In this document: positions 47,691 through 58,526 of the stretch, in pieces
Position numbering within the stretch: position 1 is the stretch's first letter
Layout: each line of letters opens with the position of its first letter
The notes under the pieces: generated by a model
The model's input: the letters and a program-made list of their open reading frames with translations, nothing else
What the model was told of the DNA's origin: nothing
Databases searched by the model: none
Origin: Trema orientale
Taxonomy: Eukaryota; Streptophyta; Magnoliopsida; Rosales; Cannabaceae
Reading direction: 5' to 3'
DNA length: 64,000 nt
Assembly (NCBI GenBank): GCA_002914845.1
Contig: JXTC01000008.1
Span: forward strand, 466,891-530,890
Made by a program: the position numbers and the translations under genes

Positions 47691-48944
47691 TTAGTGAGGT
47701 TGCCTTGATAGCAAGTACACAGCAATGCAAGGCGAATCGTTCCAGACTTTAGAGTGCAGCCTCAGTACACCTCTGGCCTTTTCCTTCAAATATGGAGCAC
47801 AGTCTGCTTGCATTACCATGCACAGCTTCGTCACCGCTCCAACCCCCAGCATCTCCAGAATAACTTCACTCTTCGCTGAGAACTTTGCAATTAGAGAGAG
47901 AATATGAATAGCCCGGTCGTCGGTTGCGGACGAAACCCTAAGAATCTTCTTCGACACCATGGCTATGCCGCAGGCGTGTTGGAGGAGCTGTGCTCTCCCA
48001 TCCGCGCAGGAACATAAGTGAGCCAAAAGGTTGAAGATCAGCTCAGTCGTGTGGTTTTCGGGTTTTGTGAGCTCGAGCTCGATGAGCTCGAACACCGCCC
48101 CGGATTCGATGATCTTCATCCTGTTTCTTCCCCAGGGACACGCCTCAATTAGGACCTGGAGAGAAGATTTAACGGTTTGTTGCGAGACCGATCTCTCTCG
48201 TAACACGTTATTGGTTATGTTCATGAAGAGCTCGAGCCTCAACCGCTCCAACCGACTCGAATTCGCCACTTGTATTGCCAAATTTAGTACCGATATTGCC
48301 TCGGATTTCATAGCAATGGCGCAATCATCCGTCCCGCGACGGCCTAGAACCCACGCCAAAGATTCGAGCAGATCGCTACTTTCGTTGACAGAATTCTTAA
48401 CTTCCTCATTCGGAACCCAAACAAGACGGAGAATTCTCAGAGCTTCTTCAACACCGATTATCTTTCCCTCCTTGAAGCACCTTATAACGAACAAAATCAT
48501 GGCTTTGATCACTCCTCCTCCTTCCACCATAAGCCTTCTGTTCCTCTCATTCTCCTCGGCGAGAGCTTCCATTCTCTTCAACGTTATGATCTTCTTGAGA
48601 TCATCAGAATCAACCCCAAGATCCCTCACAAGCTTAAGAACTTGCCTTTTATCGAGGAGCGGTTTCGGCGTCGGTATCCTATCGATTCCGTTGCACGCGT
48701 TGGCAATACACCACGCCTGGATAAGCCGGCGAAGGGTGTGGTTCGGCGTCAGGTCGGACTCTCTCGGCAAAGGCTGCTTCGTAACTGGACACGTAATCAT
48801 GTCGACGCTTGCGGCCGCCGTCGAAAACCACTTCTCGATGCTTTCTCTGTCGTAGGTTATGCCAGTCACGGCCGTAACCGGATCTCTCATTATCTGAAGC
48901 GATATGGGACACATGAAATACTTCGGCACTTCAATTTCTTCCAT
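47691..48944 (-). CDS. PUB24: U-box/ARM-repeat E3 ubiquitin ligase, PUB24-like
   Basis: Intronless frame of 417 residues on the minus strand, starting at the ATG 48942-48944. The U-box spans about residues 6-85: YFMCPISLQIMRDPVTAV, GITYDRESIEKWF, CPVTKQPLP, LTPNHTLRRLIQAWC. The linker DRIPTPKPL follows. ARM-type helices fill the rest, with CPWGRNRMK near 270 and the C-terminal VTKLCMVMQADCAPYLKEKA, which is closer to PUB24 than to PUB22/23. A short insertion in the U-box between WFSTAAA and CPVTKQP distinguishes it from the other copy. Expected role: substrate-binding E3 in stress and immune signalling, acting with PUB22/23-type ligases. The gene is GC-rich against an AT-rich flank. Confidence 0.92.
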   Translation of the reverse strand: MEEIEVPKYFMCPISLQIMRDPVTAVTGITYDRESIEKWFSTAAASVDMITCPVTKQPLPRESDLTPNHTLRRLIQAWCIANACNGIDRIPTPKPLLDKRQVLKLVRDLGVDSDDLKKIITLKRMEALAEENERNRRLMVEGGGVIKAMILFVIRCFKEGKIIGVEEALRILRLVWVPNEEVKNSVNESSDLLESLAWVLGRRGTDDCAIAMKSEAISVLNLAIQVANSSRLERLRLELFMNITNNVLRERSVSQQTVKSSLQVLIEACPWGRNRMKIIESGAVFELIELELTKPENHTTELIFNLLAHLCSCADGRAQLLQHACGIAMVSKKILRVSSATDDRAIHILSLIAKFSAKSEVILEMLGVGAVTKLCMVMQADCAPYLKEKARGVLRLHSKVWNDSPCIAVYLLSRQPH

Positions 48945-48998
48945 TGAAAATCAAATACTAGTAATAGTTTTGTGCTTAATATAGCTATGAAGAAAGAA

Positions 48999-49008
48999 TA
49001 TATATAGT
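48999..49008 (-). promoter_or_regulatory. Likely TATA box of the PUB24-like gene
   Basis: On the minus strand the sequence reads CTATATATAT, about 55-65 bp upstream of the start codon at 48944. Position and sequence only. Confidence 0.45.
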
Positions 49009-52000
49009 TAGTTCTAAAAGAATTGTGGAGAGAAGTAGTATTTTAATAAGAGTTGGAATTAGATAAGAACTAAAGAAAGTTTCATTATTCTCAGGGTTTG
49101 CTTTTGGTAAGAGAAAGCGGCTTAAATATAGATATAGATATACATTTGTATAGGTTGAATCGTTTGATAAAGTTATAGGAAAGATACTCAAAACAGAACG
49201 ACGAAAATTTCTAGATAAAAGATGAATTATTTATTAGCAATAAATAACAATATTTTTCAAAATGGCGGTTTTGCTCTTTTCTTCGGTTTACCAGTCTTAC
49301 TTGCGTTCTTCTGCATGGTTCGGTGGTCAACCCACGTTTGGTTACATAACCAGACATGTTTGAATTTGTATAATTTGTCCACCGATGCTACGTGGCACCC
49401 ACTCAATGGTTTGTTTGATTTTTGGAAAGCGTCAGAGTTCGAAAGAAAAGAGACTGACTTATTGTGGCAAAGTATAGCGGGCTAGACTTTTTATTTCATT
49501 TTTATTAATTATTATTGTTATTATTATTGCTATTATTTGATTGGAAAACTGAATAATGAGTTAGCAATCTCGTACGCAGTACAACGCATGGGACCATAAT
49601 TTAGGTTTTATGTGTTAGTTATATATTTCAAATTTGTATACTAGATTTTTAGAGTTGACCAATTTACAAATGAGGATATTCGAAACTACTGGCCGACGTG
49701 AACTGGTCACTTTACTTATGTATATAATTGTTTGTTTCCTAGAGGAATTTCAGTCAAAGATTCAAACTTTCAAGCTAAAATGGTCAAAAACATGTGGTTG
49801 TACATAATAATTAATGTTCTTGACCTATCTATGTGTTTCATCGTTTTATAGAGCAAGACAAACACATCACATATAATAAAACATAAAACTGCAGAAGAAA
49901 ACAATGTGAAAAAACGATATATGTGAAACACCTATGTGAAACTGTTAATAATTAGCGTAGCCGGAAGCCCTGCAATGGATGTTCCAAAAAGTATACAAAC
50001 TTGGAAAAGTTACATGATTATAATCTCAGAAATTCCAAGAAGTATTCTCTTTATTTTTGGAAAGGAAAGAGGTATCATTTATTTGTTGCAAGGTTAGAGA
50101 AATTTCTTTATAAAGTATATTTTGGTTGACTGATTTTTGTTAAAGGATACTCCTTTAACTTCTTTTTTTCTTTTTTCTTTTTTCTTTTTTTGAGTGGATA
50201 CTCTTTTAACCTTTTGACAAGATATATAAGGTAGTTTCTAATTAATTATAAGAAAAGTCGCATTAATATGTACGTGTAACATGTTGTTCATTATTTTTTA
50301 AGTTTTTGGATTTTATCTAACATATCTTACTAATTAAATTATTTTTGTCGTGTAAAATAATTATTGCTTTGGATCTAAATCCTGACAGAAGATAGAAAAT
50401 TAAAGAGACAGATCAATAAATTTATATACTGGGGCAGTGGTATGCTAGCCATGTCGCTTCATTAATACTTACTAGTATTAAGTATTTATGTACTACATAT
50501 ATAAACTGAATATGTACTATATATATATAGTAGTGAATCATGCATGATCATTTCTAGACTCTTTGACGCGCGCCTAAAATTAAAGTCTAACTGTCATTGC
50601 CTCAAAAAAAAAAAAAAAAAATTCTAAGATCGTCTCGTAATTGTTTGGTATAATAGTGTGTGCGACGTACTATGTTGTTTATTTGACTAATTAATTAAAA
50701 ACAATTAATTTTCGAACGTACGTCAAATTAGAAAAGTCATCCAAATTATTAATGACTAGTTGTCACGAATTATTAATATATTGTTAGCTTAATAAGCTGT
50801 ATAAGACTAAGGAAAAGAGGAAGGAATAAGATGTAATAAGTATGGAATTTTGTGATTCCATTTTCTATATAATAAATTAGTATGTAAACATAAGAATAAA
50901 ATTCTCTTTCTATTTCCATTTTCTCTCCATCACGAATTAGTAAATATTTCTTAAGTTAATTATTTGTTCTCCATTTTTTTAACTTCAATAACTGAAAGCA
51001 AGAATAAAATTAATTAATTAGATTTTCTTTTGTTACGTTTTGAATTTTCAGGCCGCAATTTATTTATATATTGGGAATATATAGAAAAAACGCATGTCAA
51101 CCTTACGAGTTGTGAAAAGTAAAGTGGAAAACGCGAAAGGTTTTCAAAATGTTTGGCTTAATTAAAGGTTGCGTATGGTCAAAATGTGTATGACCGTCGT
51201 ATATATTATTGGCATCTCTATATATATTTATATTAAATAAAAACGTGGCAAAGATAACGCAGTTTTATTATAAACAGTTCAAACTATCTTTGTTTGATGA
51301 AAACAACATATAAGCAGAAAAGTTTTCAAAAGTAAATGTAAAACCATAATGGATTACATATTTGAACTCTAAAGTACTTATCGTTCCAAAAAAGCAAAAA
51401 AGCAAAAAAGAAAAAAGAGAAAGTCTAATGTAAATATGGTGCAATGCATTGTTGTCCCTCCAAAAAAAAAAGTTGTCTGTTCCTTGTTTCCGGGTCAAAT
51501 TAATTACATTCTGGTAGCCTCTTTTTCTTTTGGGAGTTATATTGACACCCCCTCTTTCGCACTCCTAATATTTGCTAAAAGACAAAATTTGATAATAAAA
51601 ATAAGTTGACACAAACATCCTTATTAATGCACCCCTTATAATAATATGCATTTGGACTCGAGTCATCTTTCTCTAAATTTTGTGGCATCAATCTTGTCGT
51701 CCTCTTCTTCTTCTTCTCTCCAGATTTACTCAAACAACCCTTATTTTATTCTCATGTTAATTATCTCCCCTAATTTCTACATCTCTTAGTAGATAGTGTA
51801 TCCTTTCTCTTTTCCGCTTTATGATTTAGTTTTTCTTCTCATTTTGATCCCTTTACTGATTTTGCATTATTTTTGAAGAAGAATATATAACTAATTACAT
51901 TTTAAAAAAAGGGCTAGAATTTAAAGACAATAATAACAAAAATAAAAGAAAAATAAAAAGGAATTAGGGAAATGTAAAAACAAAAGTAGCTTGAAAAGTA

Positions 52001-52302
52001 TAATAATTAGGATATGAATTTCTAACTCGAAGCAAACAAAATAGACTATAAAGAGTGATCGTCTCTTACACATACAAAAGCAACATTATGTAAAAAAAAA
52101 ATTCTGATGCTTTACTCTTTTATAAACAATTCAGAAAAATTGTTTGCCAATTTGAGGGACGATTAGTTTTGTTAAAGAATGGTTACAAATATGGGTTTCA
52201 TATTTTTATTTTTCATTCTGGCACATATTCTCAGTCGGAAGGGGTATACATAATGGTGGTTTATCTTTACTTGATCATTTCAGGGTTAATTATGTCTAGT
52301 AG

Positions 52303-52380
52303 TTTAGTCATTTTCTCAAATAATGGGGTGTTTTCTAACTTTTTTGTCCAATTTAGTCATTTTATCAAATAATGGGGTGT
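52303..52380. repeat. 29 bp unit repeated twice
   Basis: TTTAGTCATTTTCTCAAATA (52303) and TTTAGTCATTTTATCAAATA (52352), each followed by ATGGGGTGT, form two copies 49 bp apart with one difference. Confidence 0.85.
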
Positions 52381-52544
52381 CAATAAAATCCCTCTTTTCT
52401 TTTTTTCCTTCCTAAAAATAATAATCCTGCTATACATGGGTAATCTTGACTTTCTTCTCTTATATACACACATTTTTGCTTCTGCTGAAACACATGGACC
52501 TTTCTTTTTCTTTTTTTTTTTTTTTTTCCGGAAGAAAGTGGAGA

Positions 52545-52860
52545 AAGGGGGTGACCAAAGTAGTATCTCTCATTGGGCGTGACCATAAAAACTTCCAAAC
52601 CTCACTAACGAGAATGTTCACTGAGAACCATTTGGGTAAATTTTACCATATCGAGCGATGGAGTACGTCACTTTAACCCCATCGAGTGTAACTAATGATA
52701 AAGCATGCATCGGATGTAGGTGTAAATACTCTACATCGGATATATATTGGGCTGACAAGAAACAGACCTTCATATTTGAAATTCCTGAAAAAGTTACCAA
52801 GGTTTGAACCCACAATCTTTACATTCCACTGATCACACCTTACTATCCCAAAACACATGG
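52545..52860 (-). mobile_element. Possible tRNA-derived SINE
   Basis: Read on the minus strand from about 52853, GATAGTAAGGTGTGATCAGTGG is followed about 25 bp later by GGGTTCAAACC, positions and words that resemble the A and B boxes of a polymerase III promoter (GGTTCGANNCC). A body of about 250 bp follows. Homology to a known SINE was not tested. Confidence 0.25.
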
Positions 52861-53022
52861 ACTAGGTCCCTAGCCCCTACAACAGCTATAAATATTGTCT
52901 CAAGAGTCAATATGTATGTAAATAAATATACATTCAAAAATATGTAGGAATATAATAGCGATGTTATGTACAAAAATGTTTCACATAATAGTAATAGCGC
53001 TCACCCTTCAACTAAAAGAAAT

Positions 53023-53384
53023 GGATAATATCACTTTTATATCTTGTATTTTGACACTTTGTTCAATTTATACCTTGTGTTTTGTTTATTATCAACATTG
53101 ACCCTTAAATTTAAAATTTGTTACAAATTTATACCTTGACACTAATTTAGAGTGTTAATTTAATTACCAAAATAATTTAATAAATTTACTCTCGGATTAC
53201 TTTTTATACAGTTTATTTTTAATTTTTTAAACGGCATCTTGATAAATTAACTGTTCTAAATTTGTGTCAGTGTATAAATTTGTAACAGATTTCAAATCTA
53301 AGGGTCAATAATGATAATAACCCAAATACAAGGTATAATTTGAACAAAGTATCAAAATACAAAGTATAAAAATGATAATATCCC
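53023..53384. mobile_element. Mutator-like MITE, about 360 bp, relative of the 21104 element
   Basis: It begins GGATAATATCACTTTTATA and ends AAAATGATAATATCCC. The arms repeat TTTGTTCAATTTATACCTTG and the inverted CAAGGTATAATTTGAACAAA. Order and words match 21104-21453. Flanking A-rich sequence hides any clear target duplication. Confidence 0.75.
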
Positions 53385-54590
53385 AAAAAAAACACTACCT
53401 ACACACAATTACATGCGTAATTTCACGCTTATTATGTATATTTACCTGCATATTGAGATTTAAATAGCTATTTCTATTTTTTTTTTCTTTTGAGGCATAT
53501 ATTTAATCAAGTTGAAAATGGCCTATTGTAAGGTTAATTCCACTATGTCCATTCCAATTCGAGTTCATATAAGGAAATTCATTTACTTCCATTTTTTATT
53601 CCGGTAGAATGAGTTTACGAAATTCTTTTTCTTTTTTTTTTTTTATCATTGTCCAACTGAATAAAATATTTAATGTTAAGTTATGTCCAATTCCAACTTT
53701 TCTCTTCACCTTTTATGTTTCTTTTTGTTTTTAATGTTGATTTAAATTAAAATTTATTTAAACAAGTTTTTTGTTTTTTTAATCTAAAAAGTGGAAATAT
53801 TTTTCAAGAGTATGTTTGGTAAAACTACTTTTGTTTTTCGTTTATTTAATTTGACAACAAAATTTTTAAAATTTTGAAAACAAAAATTTCTTACTTTCAA
53901 AATTTTTTTAAATAATTTTGTAGAAATAGTAGTATCAAAATTCAAACATATCTAGACTCACATCACTATTTCTCTTAACATTTTCTCTCTCATCACTATT
54001 TCTCTTGTCATTATCTCTCTAGCCTTATGTAAAAGTGGTATTTTTTAAAATATAATTGTAAAATTTGGTAAATTTTTTTCAAAAATATCCCAAAATATTT
54101 AGAAAAAATATCACTTTTCAAAGTTTTATTTTGAAAAATACCACTTATGAAATTTATTTAGTTAAATACCACTTTTTCTCTCTCCCATTTTCTCCTTCCT
54201 TTTTTCTTTATTCTTCTCCCTTTTGATTTTCACTTTCCGAAGTAAAAATTGCTAGTTACCAAATATGTATTTATTTTTTTTATTTTAGAAAACAAAAAGC
54301 ATAATATTGTTACCAAACACATTTTTGTTTTTGAAATACAAAAAATAAAATAAAAAAAAGTACTTTTATTTTTATTTTTATGTTTAAAAAAACAAAAAAT
54401 AAAAATGTTACCAAAGAACACTTTTGTAATTAGCCTATATTAGATGGGAAAAAGTAAAGAAAACCCAAAGCCGGTTGAGTTGGTAGTAGTGTGTGTGTGG
54501 GAACGAAAACACGAATCTTTGTGTTAGTAGTACCAAAGTTTCTCTGACGCGGAGAGGAGCGCCGCCAAAGAGAGAGCTTCCGAGCTTCGA
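53385..54590. other. Upstream region of RCL1, no other gene
   Basis: AT-rich with poly-T/poly-A and CTTTTT-rich tracts. No TATA box is obvious near the RCL1 start, as is common for housekeeping genes. The last 60 bp before 54591 are GC-richer and are probably the 5' UTR. Confidence 0.45.
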
Positions 54591-57500
54591 ATGGGGAAGA
54601 CTGAGTACAAGAAGCTGAAAGGAGGCCAGAGTCTGAGGCAGCGTCTTCTTCTGGCCACACTCTCTTCGACGCCGATTCTGGTTGAGGACATTCGAGCCGA
54701 CGAGATATGGCCGGGCCTCCAGCCCCACGAGGTCTCCTTCCTCCGCTTGCTCGAGAAAGTTTGCGATGACTGCCGTGTCGAAATCAACGAGACAGGTTTC
54801 ATCAGATTTGGCCCTTTTGGCTGTTATGAGTTTTGGTCCTTTTTTGGGGATGTACATTTTTTTGTGCACGCTTGATGTTCGATTAAATGTCTGTATGAAT
54901 ATTTCTATTTTGTAGGCACGAAATTGAAGTACAAACCGGGTATAGTGATGGGTGGCAAAAGTCTTGTGCATGACTGTGGTGTTAGTCGTTCCATTGGTTA
55001 TTTCATGGAGCCTCTACTTTTGCTTGGCTTGTTTTCAAAGAAGCCTCTTACTATAAGACTCAAAGGTGCTCTCTCTTACGCTCTTTTGAAAATTTTTGCT
55101 TCATTTTTTCCCCTTTGATTTTTTGTTGTTGTTAGTTCTCTGTTTTTCTTTTCTTGTTGAATTATGTGCTTTGCATTAGCTTTTTCTGTTATTATAGAAG
55201 CTCTATCTTTCTCTGAATTCGAAGCCCTTCCTCTTTTGCATGGAGTGTTATAAAATGAAGATAGATTATAATTTCGTAATGGGAATAATGTAGTTCTAAT
55301 GACACCATACTTTCAACCGTAAAATTTTCTTTTTCTTCTTCGATTAAATTTTACTTGCAGGATTTGATGGTGTCAATAATGGATATTGGTATTTTGATTA
55401 TTGTTAAAGGTACAAAAATGAAGGCTACTGAGTACCTACTTATAACATAAATACATAACAAACGAAATTGAGAAAAACCTCATATTGGATATTCGTAAAT
55501 CGTAAGGAGTTTTAGCAATATACTTGAAAATTTAAGTCAGGGCGAATAGAATGGTAATAACCTAAAAGATTAAGCTCTTATAAGTTGGGAGATTATTCAT
55601 TTTACATTCTATAGTGAATAGGCATGTTTGACTCCGAAAATTACTTAACTATTGTTTTATTGGACATATGGGAACAACTGACTAGTGTGTATGTGCGGAC
55701 ATTCGAGAATATCAAAATGTGAAACAATCATCATCTTTCTAAATCTCTCCACTCTAATAGAGAAGTAAAGAAAACCTCTTCAAAGTCGGTCCTGACAGAA
55801 TTTTTTTTCTTTTCTCTACTTCTCCAAATGGTTAAACATACTCGGAGATTTAATCAGTTAAAACATTTTTTGTTCTTCAATTTTTGATTTAGTCTTTTGT
55901 GAACCATCTTCTTATGTCTTACCTTACTTTCAGTTGTAAATTCCTACTGTCCTATTTGATACTTAACAAACAGAGTTTAGCATGAGCTGAAAGCACGGGG
56001 TTGGTCTTCGAGACATATTTGCAATAATGTTGTGGCTTTCAGATTTTATGGTCTGTGTTGTGATGCACATATGTTATTTTCAGCTTCAAAAGGTTAAATA
56101 TACTTTAAATAATTATGTTGCACATTTCAGGAATTACAAATGATTCAAAGGACCCATCTGTTGATACTTTCCTAACTACTACCTTGCCCATTTTGAAACA
56201 CTTTGGAGTTCCTTCAGAAGGGCTGAAGCTGAAAATAGAGAGTCGCGGAGCCCCTCCTCAAGGTGGTGGTGAAGTTCTTTTGTCAATTCCAATGGTCCAG
56301 AGTCTGAATGTAAGTTCCCTAAAATCTGTAAGTTTCTTAAGTCTTGTATATCTTTTCAACTTTTTGTTTTATCCATCTTTCATGTTTTTCTTTGCAGGCT
56401 GTTACATGGACTGATGAAGGCATGGTTAAAAGAATTAGGGGGGTTACTTTTTCAACTAGAGTGTCTTCTCAGTTTGAACATGCTATGATATTTTCTGCTC
56501 GTGGAATCTTTAATCGTTTGCTTCCAGATGTTCATATATCTACTGATCATAAAGCTGGTCCACAAGCTGGAAAGTATGTTTTCGGGCGTTTCTTGCAATA
56601 TATATATGTATATTTGTGTGTGTGTCTTGAAAGAAGCAATATATATATATTTGATAAATGAATTTTTATTCAAGTTTGTATTCATGCTTTGCACAGTTTG
56701 CTAATATGGACATTGGTAACATTGCTTATTTAATACAAGTACAAACATACATATAAATTTGTATACATGTTTGTATACATATTTGTATGTATGCCGATTG
56801 AAAGAAGTAATTGAGACGTATTTGATAAAGATGGTCCAAGTTTATGTATTTCCTCGTTCAATTTTTTCTTATATGGACATTCATGATTCCATGGCAGCTC
56901 ACCAGGTTATGGAATTTCACTGGTTGCGGAAACTACATCTGGTTGCTGCATATCTGCTGATACAGCTGTTTCTTATGCACGAGGGGAAGAGACAGCTGAA
57001 CTTGAAGATCTAGAGAAGAAAGAGCTGATGCCCCCAGAGGATGTAGGTGTGCAGATTGCTTCCGTTCTGCTTGGGGAGATTGAGCAAGGTGGAGTGGTGG
57101 ATTCAACACATCAGGTCTGTCTTCAAACCTCTTGTGCTTTTCTCATGCTCACCTTTTCTTTCAATTTTCCCTTGAATAGATCTGAAGCCGTTGCTGATTA
57201 TTGTTTTTATTCTCTGAAATTTGTTAGTTAACCCTTTTTAATGATAAAACAAAAGCAAACGGTTCTTAACAGGTAATATGGAAACATGCGCACTACTTTT
57301 TGGTTATGAGTGTAAGAGTCAATGGAAGAGGCATCGACTTTGACTATAATCTTGACTATAAGTTCTTTCTATATTTTAGTATCAAGCACAATAGACCATT
57401 GTTGGTAGCAATGATACAGCCTAAACAGCTTATGTTCTACTCGCCTCCATTGTTGGTAGCAATGATACAGCCTAAACAGCTTATGTTCTACTCGCCTTTC

Positions 57501-58526
57501 TGACTGTCTTTAAATTCTAATAACTGGGTATAAAACTTCAAAGCTGGGTAGTTCCATAACAGCTCCTCATCCTTGAGAAATAAACCACTGAAACCCAGCC
57601 TTATTTAAACGAAAAATTAAAAAAAATATATATATATCTTGGCCCGCTACAGTCCAAGAATAAATTATTACTATTCTCCTCAGCAGATCTGTATAGTTCT
57701 TATTCAAATCCAAAATAAACAAGTAAATAGATAAATAAAAATCAGCAGATCTGCATAGGGAGTACCAAGAGGTGGACAAAGATATTTGAGACCTTTGTGT
57801 GTGATCTACTCTTGTTTCCAAAAAAAGGGGATGATTATGTGTACAATTAAAGTATCAAGCACAGAATATTAGTGCTCAATATCTGTAAAGAAAACTTCTT
57901 CACTATTATCAGAATTATTCTCCAAGCATCTCGACTGTAACTTACATGAATTACTAGAAAAATCATGTTATGGTGCATACATAGAATGTCAACCTAGAGC
58001 CAGGACTCCTTTACCAGGACTTTTTTTGTACAAGACCTGGCATCTTCGTACTGTCCGACCAAGGCGATGTGCTAAAATAAAGAAGTTAATTTAAAAATGT
58101 AGTATTTAAATTTTGATGGATCTTTTAGATATAATTGCATCATAAAGTCATTATGACTCTAAAATAATGTACTTTAAGATCCAGCAATGAATCACTACTG
58201 CAAATTTTCAAGCACAATGTTGAGAGTAGGGGAGAGGGTTTAGGATTTGAATTAACAATGTTGAACATCTCCAGTATGTTTGCTCATAAAATTTATCGCT
58301 GTTTTTTGTTTCGTAGGGTCTTTTATTTCTTCTTTGTGCATTATGTCCACAAGATATTTCAAAGGTTCGGGTCGGAAAGCTCTCACCATATGGCATAGAA
58401 ACACTCAGAAATATCAGAGATTTTCTGGGAGTTAAATTTGTCATAAAGCCTGATCCCTCCACAGGGACTGTTATACTCAAGTGTTTGGGTTGTGGATTAA
58501 GAAACCTCTCTAGGAAGGTCTCCTGA
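54591..58526 (+). CDS. RCL1: RNA 3'-terminal phosphate cyclase-like protein (RCL1), ribosome biogenesis
   Basis: Six coding exons: 54591-54795, 54916-55065, 56131-56309, 56398-56573, 56898-57114 and 58317-58526 (stop TGA). GT-AG borders and phases agree throughout; the product has 378 residues, the normal length for eukaryotic Rcl1. Recognisable blocks in order: LKGGQSLRQRLLLATLSSTP at the N-terminus, YKPGIVMGGKSLVHDCGVSR, the insert-domain region LKIESRGAPPQGGGEV, KAGPQAG joining into SPGYGISLVAETTSG, and the C-terminal DPSTGTVILKCLGCGLRN. Family knowledge: Rcl1 has the cyclase fold without cyclase activity and works with Bms1 in the nucleolus at the early cleavages that release 18S rRNA. 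Intron 5 (57115-58316) holds an exact 51 bp duplication. It is convergent with the R3HCC1L-like gene downstream. Confidence 0.95.
57396..57497. repeat. Perfect 51 bp tandem duplication in RCL1 intron 5
   Basis: Copies 57396-57446 and 57447-57497 are identical, starting CCATTGTTGGTAGCAATGAT and ending TTCTACTCGCCT. It lies wholly within an intron. Confidence 0.95.

Larger units (their letters stand above)
49010..53022. other. Intergenic, no gene recognised
   Basis: This AT-rich region upstream of the PUB24-like gene contains poly-A and poly-T tracts (50605-50620, 52510-52526) and CT runs. Several short open frames have no protein character. A 29 bp near-repeat and a possible SINE are listed separately. 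Confidence 0.5.

Noticed and set aside
48031..48855. 274-codon plus-strand open frame opposite the PUB24-like gene
   Set aside because: It lies entirely antisense to a confident conserved gene; GC-rich codon positions of that gene create long antisense frames. The translation has no domain.
54435..54971. 178-codon minus-strand frame over RCL1 exons 1-2
   Set aside because: It is antisense to coding exons of RCL1 and reads through an intron; low plausibility.
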